14,683 nucleotides of DNA, from assembly GCA_020348625.1 (NCBI GenBank), contig CP070752.1, forward strand, positions 1,851,072-1,865,754, read 5' to 3'. The notes beneath the pieces were generated by a model. That model did not search any database, was not told where the DNA came from, and saw only the letters and a list, made by a program, of their open reading frames with translations. The translations under genes and the position numbers were made by a program. Of this stretch, positions 5,658-13,558 are shown piece by piece. Origin of the DNA: Deltaproteobacteria bacterium (GTDB taxonomy: Bacteria; Desulfobacterota; DSM-4660; Desulfatiglandales; B25-G16). How positions within the stretch are numbered: position 1 is the stretch's first letter; every line of letters begins with the position of its first letter.

Positions 5658-7238
5658 ATGGCATTCGGAAAGATCAATGCAACAGCGGCAACATTAACCA
5701 AGAACAGGACAGAGGATGCGGTTGTCCCGGGGAGCGGCTTGTGTGCCACCTGCGTAGACGGCTGCATCGGTATGTGCGAAGTGGGGAAATCGGCTTATAG
5801 GGGGCCAGAAGTCATCTACCCTCAGCCATTCGGGATTATCACTACAGCAAGCGAGAAAGAGTATCCGGTAGATTTATCTCATTTCACGATACTGGGAACC
5901 TGTTGCGGTGCACATGGGATAGAACCTGATTCTGACAAGGCCATCTTTACGAATGTTAATCTTGAACAACGGGTAGGGCATGACAAAAACATAAAGCTCA
6001 AATTACCCGTTATTATTCCAGGACTCGGTTCTACTGCCATAGCAAAAAACAACTGGGAAGGACTGGCCATCGGTGCTGCCCTTTCAGGGATCATTGTTAC
6101 TATCGGTGAAAATGTGTGTGGCATGGACCCGGACGCAGAGATTAAAAACGGCAGGGTGCGGCATTCTCCTGAATTGGAGAAACGGGTAAGGCTCTTTCAA
6201 GACTGGCAACAAGATGGCTATGGTGCCATTGTCGTGCAGGCCAACATCGAGGATACACGCCTTGGGCTTCATGAATACGCGATTGAGAAACTGGGTGTGG
6301 AGGCAGTTGAGCTAAAGTGGGGACAGGGCGCAAAAGACATCGGCGGCGAGGTGAAGATAAAAGACCTGGCGCGAGCCCAGATGCTCAAAGACAGAGGATA
6401 TATCGTCCTGCCCGATTGTTATGATCCTGCTGTTATCGAAGCCTTTGAAAACCATGCCTTCGATGAATTTGAGAGACATTCAAGGGTTGGGATGGTTGCT
6501 TTGGAAAGCTTTTGCAGGCGGGTAGAAGAGCTTAGAGGGATTGGTGCACGATATGTCTCGCTGAAGACAGGGGCCTACAGGCCGCGGGACCTTGCCCTTG
6601 CTGTCAAATGCGCATCTGAGGCAAAGATAGATTTCTTGACGGTCGATGCAGCCGGCGGTGGAACGGGAATGAGCCCGTGGAGAATGATGAATGAATGGGG
6701 TGTGCCGGCAATCGAGCTCTGGTCACTTCTCTATCAATATCTCCGTCGATTGGAGAAAAACGGCAACTATCTTCCTGATGTCGCGATTGCTTCTGGCTTT
6801 ACCCTGGAAGATCAAGTCTTTAAAGGTTTGGCATTGGGCGCGCCATACTTCAAGATGATTGGCATGGCAAGAGCCCCTTTAACCGCTGCAATGGTGGGAA
6901 AAAACATCGGAAAGAAGCTCGAAGCACAGGAGACACCAGTATATGTGATGCGGTTTGGCCGAACCAGAGACCAGGTATTCATCACTGCCCCTGAACTCAA
7001 GCGAAGATTTCAGGAAAAGTTTGACGAAATCCCTACGGGCGCCATGGGACTCTATACTTACATTCAGAGACTTGAACAAGGAATCAGGCAACTTATGTGC
7101 GGCGCCAGGAAATTTTCCTTGGAATACATTTCAAGAAAGGACATCGCCGCTCTTACACCCATGGCAAGCGAGATCAGCGGAATCCACTACATTATGGAAT
7201 GCGACGAAGATGAGGCAGCGCAAATCCTAGACAGCTAG
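5658..7238 (+). CDS. gltB: GltB-type FMN-binding glutamate synthase domain protein (no amidotransferase domain)
   Basis: This 526-residue protein corresponds to the central and FMN parts of glutamate synthase. Recognisable pieces are WGQGAKDIGG (221-230; the family has GQGAKPGEGG) and DAAGGGTGMSP (330-340; the family has DGGTGASP), on a TIM-barrel-like sequence ending with PYFKMIGMARAPL. Near the N-terminus is a cysteine cluster (29, 32, 36, 40) that may hold an Fe-S centre. The class II glutaminase domain of bacterial GltB is missing, and no CP-x-GI [3Fe-4S] motif was seen. The family makes glutamate from 2-oxoglutarate, taking electrons through FMN. The ATG at 5658 has AAGGAGG (5644-5650) and follows the preceding stop by two bases. 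No GltD gene is present, so the three upstream subunits are the likely electron donor. The true substrate could differ from glutamate. Confidence 0.85.
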   Translation: MAFGKINATAATLTKNRTEDAVVPGSGLCATCVDGCIGMCEVGKSAYRGPEVIYPQPFGIITTASEKEYPVDLSHFTILGTCCGAHGIEPDSDKAIFTNVNLEQRVGHDKNIKLKLPVIIPGLGSTAIAKNNWEGLAIGAALSGIIVTIGENVCGMDPDAEIKNGRVRHSPELEKRVRLFQDWQQDGYGAIVVQANIEDTRLGLHEYAIEKLGVEAVELKWGQGAKDIGGEVKIKDLARAQMLKDRGYIVLPDCYDPAVIEAFENHAFDEFERHSRVGMVALESFCRRVEELRGIGARYVSLKTGAYRPRDLALAVKCASEAKIDFLTVDAAGGGTGMSPWRMMNEWGVPAIELWSLLYQYLRRLEKNGNYLPDVAIASGFTLEDQVFKGLALGAPYFKMIGMARAPLTAAMVGKNIGKKLEAQETPVYVMRFGRTRDQVFITAPELKRRFQEKFDEIPTGAMGLYTYIQRLEQGIRQLMCGARKFSLEYISRKDIAALTPMASEISGIHYIMECDEDEAAQILDS

Positions 7239-7316
7239 GGCTAAGCCTGATAGGTGAAGACAGGGAGCGGGCTTTGGAACATCTGGCGCAAGCAGAGGGC
7301 AAGGAATCTTGCGGCG

Positions 7317-7685
7317 TTAGTTTTCGACCGTGACTTCGACGATATTCTGTCTTGCAACAGCGACCTCGTGGTCTCCTTTACCGGCCCATATGTGCATCAC
7401 CCCAAGCACTTCATATTTACGGTTCTCAAGTTTTGCCGTATCCCAGGGAACGGGGAAGTCCCCTCTTCTATCGGAAGATTCCCCGATCTTGATCCAGGTT
7501 TCGGTCCCCCTTTTCCTGCAATACCATGGGTTGGTGGCCCTCATGGGATCACCTTGCAAGCCGAGCGCCGCCAATTCCTCTTTCAAAAGCTCTTCGTCGA
7601 GTGTTTCCCTGAGCAGCACCATTCCCGAAAAGGTCTTCAGCGTTTCAGAGGGAACGATAAAATGCGGACCCCAATTGAATGCCAT
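7317..7685 (-). CDS. Conserved-looking 122-residue protein of unknown function
   Basis: I do not recognise a named family. The start at 7685 is well supported by AAGGAGGT (7697-7690) four bases upstream, better than the longer frame that opens at 7745. The protein is soluble, acidic to neutral, without signal peptide or membrane segment. Visible features are MAFNWGPHFIVP at the start, a charged helix (LDEELLKEELAALGL), NPWYCRKRGTETWIKIGESSDRR, and a C-terminal beta-like region ending VARQNIVEVTVEN. It converges on the glutamate synthase gene with 78 bp between stops and lies 263 bp after the 578-residue gene on the same strand. An open frame on the opposite strand (7254-7727) is judged a shadow because it lacks a ribosome site. 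Confidence 0.75.
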   Translation of the reverse strand: MAFNWGPHFIVPSETLKTFSGMVLLRETLDEELLKEELAALGLQGDPMRATNPWYCRKRGTETWIKIGESSDRRGDFPVPWDTAKLENRKYEVLGVMHIWAGKGDHEVAVARQNIVEVTVEN

Positions 7686-7948
7686 AGCTACCTCCTTTTC
7701 GATTATATAACTACTCACATTGCATAAGTGCGGGCTGCGTACCAACTACTCATTTGTTAGCCGTGAAGCAAAGAAATTAAGCTTTTCAAAGAGCTATGCT
7801 CATTAAGGAGTAGGGTGAACTAGGAGTGGTGATTACGGTTTTGTCGAAAAAAGCAAGAAAAGATACAAAAACGTCTGTAAGTCTCCCTGGTTAAGAGCGC
7901 ACACAGTCTGCCCTGAACGCGTTATCCGCAAAGGTCAGACCTCTCGGT
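7686..7948. other. 263-bp gap between the two unknown minus-strand genes
   Basis: This contains the ribosome site of the 122-residue gene (7690-7697). No convincing promoter or terminator was found. A minus-strand TATAAT (7707-7702) lies too close to the ribosome site to act as its promoter. A GTCTG/CAGAC inverted repeat spans about 7906-7940 with a long loop and no T-run directly after it. Confidence 0.4.
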
Positions 7949-9685
7949 TTAGTTCCACTGTTTTTTCTGGATTAACCTCTCTAGCATGGCTTTCTGGATC
8001 TTCTGGGTTTCCTCCCAACGGTATCGAATGGCTTGGGGGATGGCAATTTGAAAGTAGCCGGGACGAAACAGGCAGGTTTCAGGCTCTTCATCCCAATCGT
8101 ACCTGTTGGTGCTGTCCAAATCAAAGGGGTTGCCCCGAAAGCCCCCGGTCAAAAGGGATATGCGGGAGAAAATATGGCGATCCTTTATGCCCAGGCAGTT
8201 GGGGATGGCATTGGGGTCTACACATCTGATAACGCTGGGAGGGATGGTGTTTTGATACCACAACCCGGTTGAAGCAAAGTAAGCGCCCTCGTTGATAAGG
8301 CCCAGGAGCTTGAGCTGGTAGGGATTTTTGCTGATTCCATAGGCAGGGGTTTTTTCGATCTTGATATTGAGTGCGTCAAGGTCTTGAAGGAATGTGAGCA
8401 GGTTTTCCAGATAGGTTATGAAATGGAATAACTCGTCCCGTCCGAGGTTCGCGCTATCGGCAATTTCAGCAACCAGATTAAAGGCCTCCTGAGATATTGG
8501 CGGGATCGAATGAAGCTCAAAAAGGGCCTTCAGGTTGAATTTGTCCAGGGTTTCCATGAACTCGGTGATTATGGGGTAGTCTTGAGCAGAGGGAGTGCTC
8601 GGCCAAAACCTCTCTATGACAACAGATGCGGGAACCTTACCCACCGTGACCAAGCGCATGGCATCCATAGCTTCGGCTTCGGTACGGGAAAGAGTTTGGG
8701 TCACTTGGGTATCTACCTTTTGGGATATATACTGTTTGCGGAAATCCTGCATGACCTGAAAGACCTGGCGATAGACAAACCGAACCAAGGAATGTGAGGA
8801 GGAGATCTCAGGGTTTCTGCCGATTTCATAGTGAATAACCCTCAGAATGTCTTCGTTGTTAAAGCGGAGCACCAGAAATCTGCCCACGTCCAGCGCATCA
8901 GCCTTGTTTCTCTTGGTGAGATGCTCAGCATACCGCCTGACCAGGTTGGAGAAGCTGTCCCTCCATTCTCTTTGTTGCTTCAATTGGCTAAAGGAGATCC
9001 CAAACCACCTCCGACTAATCAGATCTTTTTCACGAGCCCCCACATACAGTTCCAAAAGCCTTCGGTAGATCTTTTGAAAGGCCGTAATGCATTGAAAGAG
9101 AATCTGTTTTTCCCCTTCACCGAGGTCGGACATACAGGACATATATATGAGAATAGATTCAACCTCATAGTTGTTGACCAACACCTCGCATGCATGGGAT
9201 CTAATGATGTGATTGGATGGCATGCCTTCTTCTAGGATAATCCGGGTGAGAGGCCTAATGGCAATCAGGAATTCCGGGCTCCTCAGTTTATACCGGTTGA
9301 GTAATTCGAGGAATAATTGGGGTGATACCTTTTCCCTGTATCTCCCTAAGCATAGGGTCAGGATCTTCCCAATGCACAGATCCATTAAGATGAGAGGGCG
9401 GTGGGAGGTGGACTCGGGAAAGGCTTCCTGTAACCTTTGAAGGACCTTCAAATCGTAGGGCTCTGTTGGATGCAGAAGGGATGCTGCGGCCTGATGCCGG
9501 TTTTTCTGTGCAAGCGCGGGTCGAAATGACGCCCATTCCTCCTCAAAGTTAGCGGTAATCGTGTCGATGTCGAGATATGGGCGCCTCTGAGGAGAGAAAA
9601 GGAAACCAAGCGAGTTGGTATCAATCTCCTCGATTTGAGACAGAAGCGTTTGGCGGATCTCTTCTATGCCAAAGGGCATGCCCAT
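7949..9685 (-). CDS. Large helical protein of unknown function (578 aa)
   Basis: No known domain was recognised. The sequence is continuous, free of low-complexity stretches and rich in predicted helices (for example VLQRLQEAF, ILFQCITAFQKIYRRLLELY, FVYRQVFQVMQDFRKQY, LENLLTFLQDLDAL). It has no clear membrane segment or signal peptide and only scattered cysteines, so a cytoplasmic helical-repeat or scaffold protein is plausible. The C-terminal part (from about residue 455) is more mixed and contains GLWYQNTIPPSVIRCVDPNA and an aromatic acidic patch (YDWDEEPETCLF). The start at 9685 has only a weak AGAGAG ribosome site; an ATG two codons later (9679) is also possible. It follows the GlmS-like gene by 87 bp and may belong to the same transcript, which would tie it to amino-sugar or cell-envelope metabolism. 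Confidence 0.75.
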   Translation of the reverse strand: MGMPFGIEEIRQTLLSQIEEIDTNSLGFLFSPQRRPYLDIDTITANFEEEWASFRPALAQKNRHQAAASLLHPTEPYDLKVLQRLQEAFPESTSHRPLILMDLCIGKILTLCLGRYREKVSPQLFLELLNRYKLRSPEFLIAIRPLTRIILEEGMPSNHIIRSHACEVLVNNYEVESILIYMSCMSDLGEGEKQILFQCITAFQKIYRRLLELYVGAREKDLISRRWFGISFSQLKQQREWRDSFSNLVRRYAEHLTKRNKADALDVGRFLVLRFNNEDILRVIHYEIGRNPEISSSHSLVRFVYRQVFQVMQDFRKQYISQKVDTQVTQTLSRTEAEAMDAMRLVTVGKVPASVVIERFWPSTPSAQDYPIITEFMETLDKFNLKALFELHSIPPISQEAFNLVAEIADSANLGRDELFHFITYLENLLTFLQDLDALNIKIEKTPAYGISKNPYQLKLLGLINEGAYFASTGLWYQNTIPPSVIRCVDPNAIPNCLGIKDRHIFSRISLLTGGFRGNPFDLDSTNRYDWDEEPETCLFRPGYFQIAIPQAIRYRWEETQKIQKAMLERLIQKKQWN

Positions 9686-9726
9686 TGTCTCTCTCTAAAT
9701 TGGTCTAGGATCTCGGATGTTAGTGT

Positions 9727-9750
9727 CTTGCCGAGATCTGTCTCGGCGAG
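9727..9750 (-). repeat. Hairpin between the GlmS-like gene and the 578-aa gene
   Basis: A perfect seven-base inverted repeat GCCGAGA / TCTCGGC with a four-base loop (9730-9747) lies in the 87-bp gap. Two more flanking pairs are possible beyond a mismatch. No T-run follows on the minus strand, so it is not a standard terminator. It may be an mRNA processing or stability element. Confidence 0.4.
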
Positions 9751-9772
9751 AAGCGGGACGGCGATTAGCCGC

Positions 9773-12700
9773 TCATGCTCTGTTGTTTTTGACAGAGGCA
9801 ATAATGAATTCAGCCGTCTTTTCCGCCGAGTTTCCAAAAAGCTCTTGGATCGGAAGGAGGTTCAGGTAGTCATCAGCCCATGCCAAGCCCGTCTCTTCGA
9901 CAATGTTTCTAATGTGAGTGCCCTTTTCGCCGAGCGCGAGCACCTTTGTGGGTAGCTCTGCATCCTGATTGAAGCCAACATCGAGAAGAAAGAGGTGATC
10001 GATGTTAGGCCCCTGCTGCATGAGTGGGATGATAAGGATGCTTCTGGCATCGATTCTTCCCTTCCCGATAAAGACATTTCCGGCCTGGACGATGATCCTC
10101 TTGGTTCCCTTAAGCCGCGTGTCACCTTCAACGCGGGAAACAAGGCGAGAAGAGCTGCCCTTCTTGCTCACTAGCTCGATGGTTGAGTCCTCAACCGGCT
10201 CCCCGGAATAACTCAGGTTGTTTATCTTGTAAAGGGTTTCGCCGTGTATTTCGGAAATTACCTCCTGCAGATTCTTGAGTACCAGAACATTCTTATTGGT
10301 GATGTCGCTTATCTCAAATCCATTTCGCATTATAGCCTCGAAGAGTAACCCTGTTACCGGTTCCCATGACCTGCTCGTTCCCACGGTAACTGTCTTGGCC
10401 TGGTGCCTGATCGCATCTATCGGCCTGGCCATATCGTTTATTGCTTCTCCGATACAGCGAAAGAAGATGTCGAACACATGAGGAGCGGTGCCGCTTTCTC
10501 CGAAGTCTGTCTCAAAATCCGACATGGGGAGTCGTCCGGATAGGTACTTCAGCAGAAGGGTAAGCCTGGATGCCGCAGCCAGTCCCAAGGCTGTGGTGTA
10601 GCGCCCCAGTTCGAGCCGCTTCTTGAATTCGGCAAAGAACCGGGCAGCCTTTTCCCGTAGGACCCTGTCGAGTATGATTTGATAGATGTCGAGGCCTTTT
10701 CCCTTGGATTCGGCAATGAGCTTGTTGATTTCCTCCCTGAAATTGAAGAGGAAACCGGATTCCGCATCTATTGCCCGTGCTGCATGATAGCCCCACAGAT
10801 GGCCTGCCAAGGTGGTTACGATAGGCGAAAAGCGCTCCTCTATTTGGGGCACGAAGATCAGTGAGTCCGCATAAGGCTTAAACCCCTCTTCGCCTTCGGT
10901 GGCGATCACGATGGTAGTCGCCTGGTGGGCCTTAAATATGGCTGTATCCTTAATAATATCATTGATAACCGTGCCCTTATGACCGGCTGCGCAGATAACA
11001 ATGAGCGGCTCCGAGGAGAGATCTATATGCTTCTTGTCTTCAACCACATCAGAGGAGATGGTTTTGTAGCAAAGCTCGCTCAGCTTGATCCTGATCTCAT
11101 CGGCGGCGATCTTGTTGTATCCGCTGCCTACGACCGCCCAATACTTCTTTGATGAGGCAAATCGATGCGCTGATTGGGCTATTTCCGCGTCAAGGGCGAG
11201 CACTTTTTTCATTATGGAAGGGAGCTTCATAAGCCTCTGGAGTTCCCCGAGGATAACAGCATCGTCTAAGCGGGAACTCATTTGCGCCAGCTTGAGGCCG
11301 AGGATACTGCCGGCTGCAATCTGGGAATAGTAGGCCTTGGTGGAGGCAACCGACATCTCGATATCGCGACCGGTGCTGGTATAGAGCACGCCGTCCACCT
11401 TGAAGGTGATGTCTGAATCTCTCCTGTTGACAAGGGCGAGGGTATAGGCGCCCCGTTCTTTGGCCATGTCTACTGCCAAATTGGTATCTGTTGTTGTGCC
11501 GGATTGAGTTACCGCAATAACCAAGGTATCGCTCAGGTCATCTTCTGAAAGGTTGCCGCTGAACTCAGAGGCCTTGAGGGGCAGGATACGAATGTCGGTA
11601 TCGGCCAGATAATAACGTAACAGTTCGGCGCACCCGCATGCGGAAACACCCGCAGTGCCCTGGCCGATAAACAGCACCTTCTTAATCTTGCCTTGAGTCA
11701 ATGCAGTTGCTAACTTCCGGGGAATCACCGTATCATCCAGGATGCTCACGGCATGCCGGTTTCCGTCTCTCTCGGAGAGGCGCCATCTCGTCTGGACCGT
11801 TTTTCTCACCGACTCGGGGGATTCAAAGATCTCTTTCAGGAAATAGTGGGAATAGGCCTGGCGATCTATGTCCCTGGAAGCAATTTCGGTTTCATGTATG
11901 GCATCTTCGGCGAGTTCCAGCACAGTCCCGTCATAGTGCAGTGCCTTGATGCCGGAGAGTTCACCCGCTGAATCTTGATCCAGTATGAATATCTGTCCCT
12001 GACTTTCCCCATTAACGGCTTTTTCACCCTCCATTTTTACGTACCGAGCGGTTTCTTCCACAAGGCCGTAGATCTCGGATGCAGCGATAAGGTGCTCTCC
12101 TCCCAGGCCCACGAAGATCGTCTGACCGCTCCCCCTCTGCGCCAAAAAGAGCTTTCCCGGTGCTATATCCGTGTGCATTGCTATGGCATGGGAGCCTTTG
12201 AAATCATTTACCGCCAATCGAAAGGCTTCTTCTATGGGATGCCCCTTATCGCAGTAATGCTGTATCTGCAAGGGTATGATCTTGGTGTCAGTGGTAACCT
12301 GTTCGGGAATGGAGCGTGTCGTATTCCTTTCGAAGTCCCCTTTCAGAGAAACATAGTTGTCGATGTCTCCGTTCAGACAGGCGTGAATAACTCCATGTTT
12401 TCCGTCATAGGAATGCTCCGTACCGTTAGGGCCGATACGGTTATCAACTGGATGACAGTTCGATTCGCTGATCTCCCCGACAGATGCCCAGCGGGTATGG
12501 GCAAGCATCGTCTGATAGAGGTTGGGCCTGGAGATGAGGCAATGGAATACGTCGTCAGTGCGTACCTGATCCCTGAGAAACGCCACGTTGTCTCCCAGAT
12601 GGCCTATCTGGGCAGCGATCTTATAGGTAAGGGTAACGGAAATGGCTCCTCCGCCCTCACTCACCGTAATGCCTCTGTTTAAGAGGATTACCCCTTGCTG

Positions 12701-13483
12701 CCGGGAGATGAACTCTTCGAGCAAGGATTTCCTTTTTAGCTCTTTCTCAAGCTCGTCATAGTGTCTTTTGTCTAAACATGTAATAATAGAGATGCCCGCT
12801 GAGTCTCTCCCCCTCACCTCCAGCCGATCAAGGTTGTTGAAGAGCGCATTTATGTTCTTGATCTGTTGGAAGGCCAAAAAAGAAATGTTTTTCTTCGGAC
12901 GGGCGGAAAGGGTCTCTATCTTTTTCAGATTCGCGAGTATTTCTTCTCTTAGAGACCATACCAGGTCTTTGGCCTGGGATATCCTATGCTCCACTACCTC
13001 GTTTTCCCGGAGAGACTGGAGATCGGGCCGCCGTTGCAGTTCCCTTTCTTCCCCAGTAATTATTGCCTCTAATCTTTGAGAGATGCCTTCGAGCAAGTTT
13101 TGTGCGGAGGTCTTTTTGGAGAGCTCATAGAGCGATGCGGTGCGTTTTAGGTCCGAGACAAACCCTTTCAGCTTTCCCACAATGGCCTCCCCTCCGAGAT
13201 AACGCTCGGTGAGAGCCTTGTCCTTCCCCGGGAGCCTCTTGAGGGTGAATTTCTCAAGGCCTTGCGCCAGCGAGGTGAGTTTTTCAATGGAAATGCCTGC
13301 TGTTGAGGATTCTTTGCTCTTGACGGTAACGATACCAGTCAACCCACAGTTCAGCACTGTGTCTTGAAGGGGAAAGAGCACGATAGTTCCGGGCGGGACG
13401 CTCCGAATATGTTTACCGATGGAGATCCTGGATAAGCGGCAACGCACTGGGCGCGGGCTCTTCAAATGTTTCAATGATGTCAT
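9773..13483 (-). CDS. glmS: Giant GlmS-like glucosamine-6-phosphate synthase (glutaminase + tandem SIS) with large insertions
   Basis: At 1236 residues this is twice the usual GlmS length (about 610). The class II amidotransferase motifs are present but spread out: Cys46-Gly (CGLTGIV), RGRDSAG (224-230), HTRWA (329-333), NGDIDNY (371-377) and TDTK (398-401). The first SIS domain (about 600-735) has GQGTAG, TQSGTTTDT and VASTKAY. The second SIS domain (about 775-900) keeps Lys800, Glu803 and His819, aligning with E. coli Lys485, Glu488 and His504. The C-terminal-tail Lys603 is not conserved (FNFREE). Oddities are 45 residues before the nucleophile Cys, a helical insertion of about 150 residues (about 70-220) and an unrecognised C-terminal region (about 915-1236). 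The expected reaction is fructose 6-phosphate plus glutamine to glucosamine 6-phosphate. The start at 13483 lacks a strong ribosome site and is uncertain. Confidence 0.85.
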   Translation of the reverse strand: MTSLKHLKSPRPVRCRLSRISIGKHIRSVPPGTIVLFPLQDTVLNCGLTGIVTVKSKESSTAGISIEKLTSLAQGLEKFTLKRLPGKDKALTERYLGGEAIVGKLKGFVSDLKRTASLYELSKKTSAQNLLEGISQRLEAIITGEERELQRRPDLQSLRENEVVEHRISQAKDLVWSLREEILANLKKIETLSARPKKNISFLAFQQIKNINALFNNLDRLEVRGRDSAGISIITCLDKRHYDELEKELKRKSLLEEFISRQQGVILLNRGITVSEGGGAISVTLTYKIAAQIGHLGDNVAFLRDQVRTDDVFHCLISRPNLYQTMLAHTRWASVGEISESNCHPVDNRIGPNGTEHSYDGKHGVIHACLNGDIDNYVSLKGDFERNTTRSIPEQVTTDTKIIPLQIQHYCDKGHPIEEAFRLAVNDFKGSHAIAMHTDIAPGKLFLAQRGSGQTIFVGLGGEHLIAASEIYGLVEETARYVKMEGEKAVNGESQGQIFILDQDSAGELSGIKALHYDGTVLELAEDAIHETEIASRDIDRQAYSHYFLKEIFESPESVRKTVQTRWRLSERDGNRHAVSILDDTVIPRKLATALTQGKIKKVLFIGQGTAGVSACGCAELLRYYLADTDIRILPLKASEFSGNLSEDDLSDTLVIAVTQSGTTTDTNLAVDMAKERGAYTLALVNRRDSDITFKVDGVLYTSTGRDIEMSVASTKAYYSQIAAGSILGLKLAQMSSRLDDAVILGELQRLMKLPSIMKKVLALDAEIAQSAHRFASSKKYWAVVGSGYNKIAADEIRIKLSELCYKTISSDVVEDKKHIDLSSEPLIVICAAGHKGTVINDIIKDTAIFKAHQATTIVIATEGEEGFKPYADSLIFVPQIEERFSPIVTTLAGHLWGYHAARAIDAESGFLFNFREEINKLIAESKGKGLDIYQIILDRVLREKAARFFAEFKKRLELGRYTTALGLAAASRLTLLLKYLSGRLPMSDFETDFGESGTAPHVFDIFFRCIGEAINDMARPIDAIRHQAKTVTVGTSRSWEPVTGLLFEAIMRNGFEISDITNKNVLVLKNLQEVISEIHGETLYKINNLSYSGEPVEDSTIELVSKKGSSSRLVSRVEGDTRLKGTKRIIVQAGNVFIGKGRIDARSILIIPLMQQGPNIDHLFLLDVGFNQDAELPTKVLALGEKGTHIRNIVEETGLAWADDYLNLLPIQELFGNSAEKTAEFIIASVKNNRA

Positions 13484-13558
13484 GGACCCAACAACCTCTT
13501 CGAATAACCTGAAGTTTGCTCACCAGGCCGAGCATACCCCACCGATTCCTGAAATCTC

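Noticed and set aside
7239..7316. Possible bidirectional terminator between convergent genes
   Set aside because: Only weak short stems (for example GCAAG-GAAT-CTTGC) and no T-run on either side.
7702..7707. Perfect TATAAT on the minus strand before the 122-residue gene
   Set aside because: Transcription would start inside the ribosome site, and no -35 lies at the right distance.
7254..7727. Plus-strand 157-codon frame after the glutamate synthase gene
   Set aside because: Antisense to the 122-residue gene, which has a strong ribosome site and better protein character.
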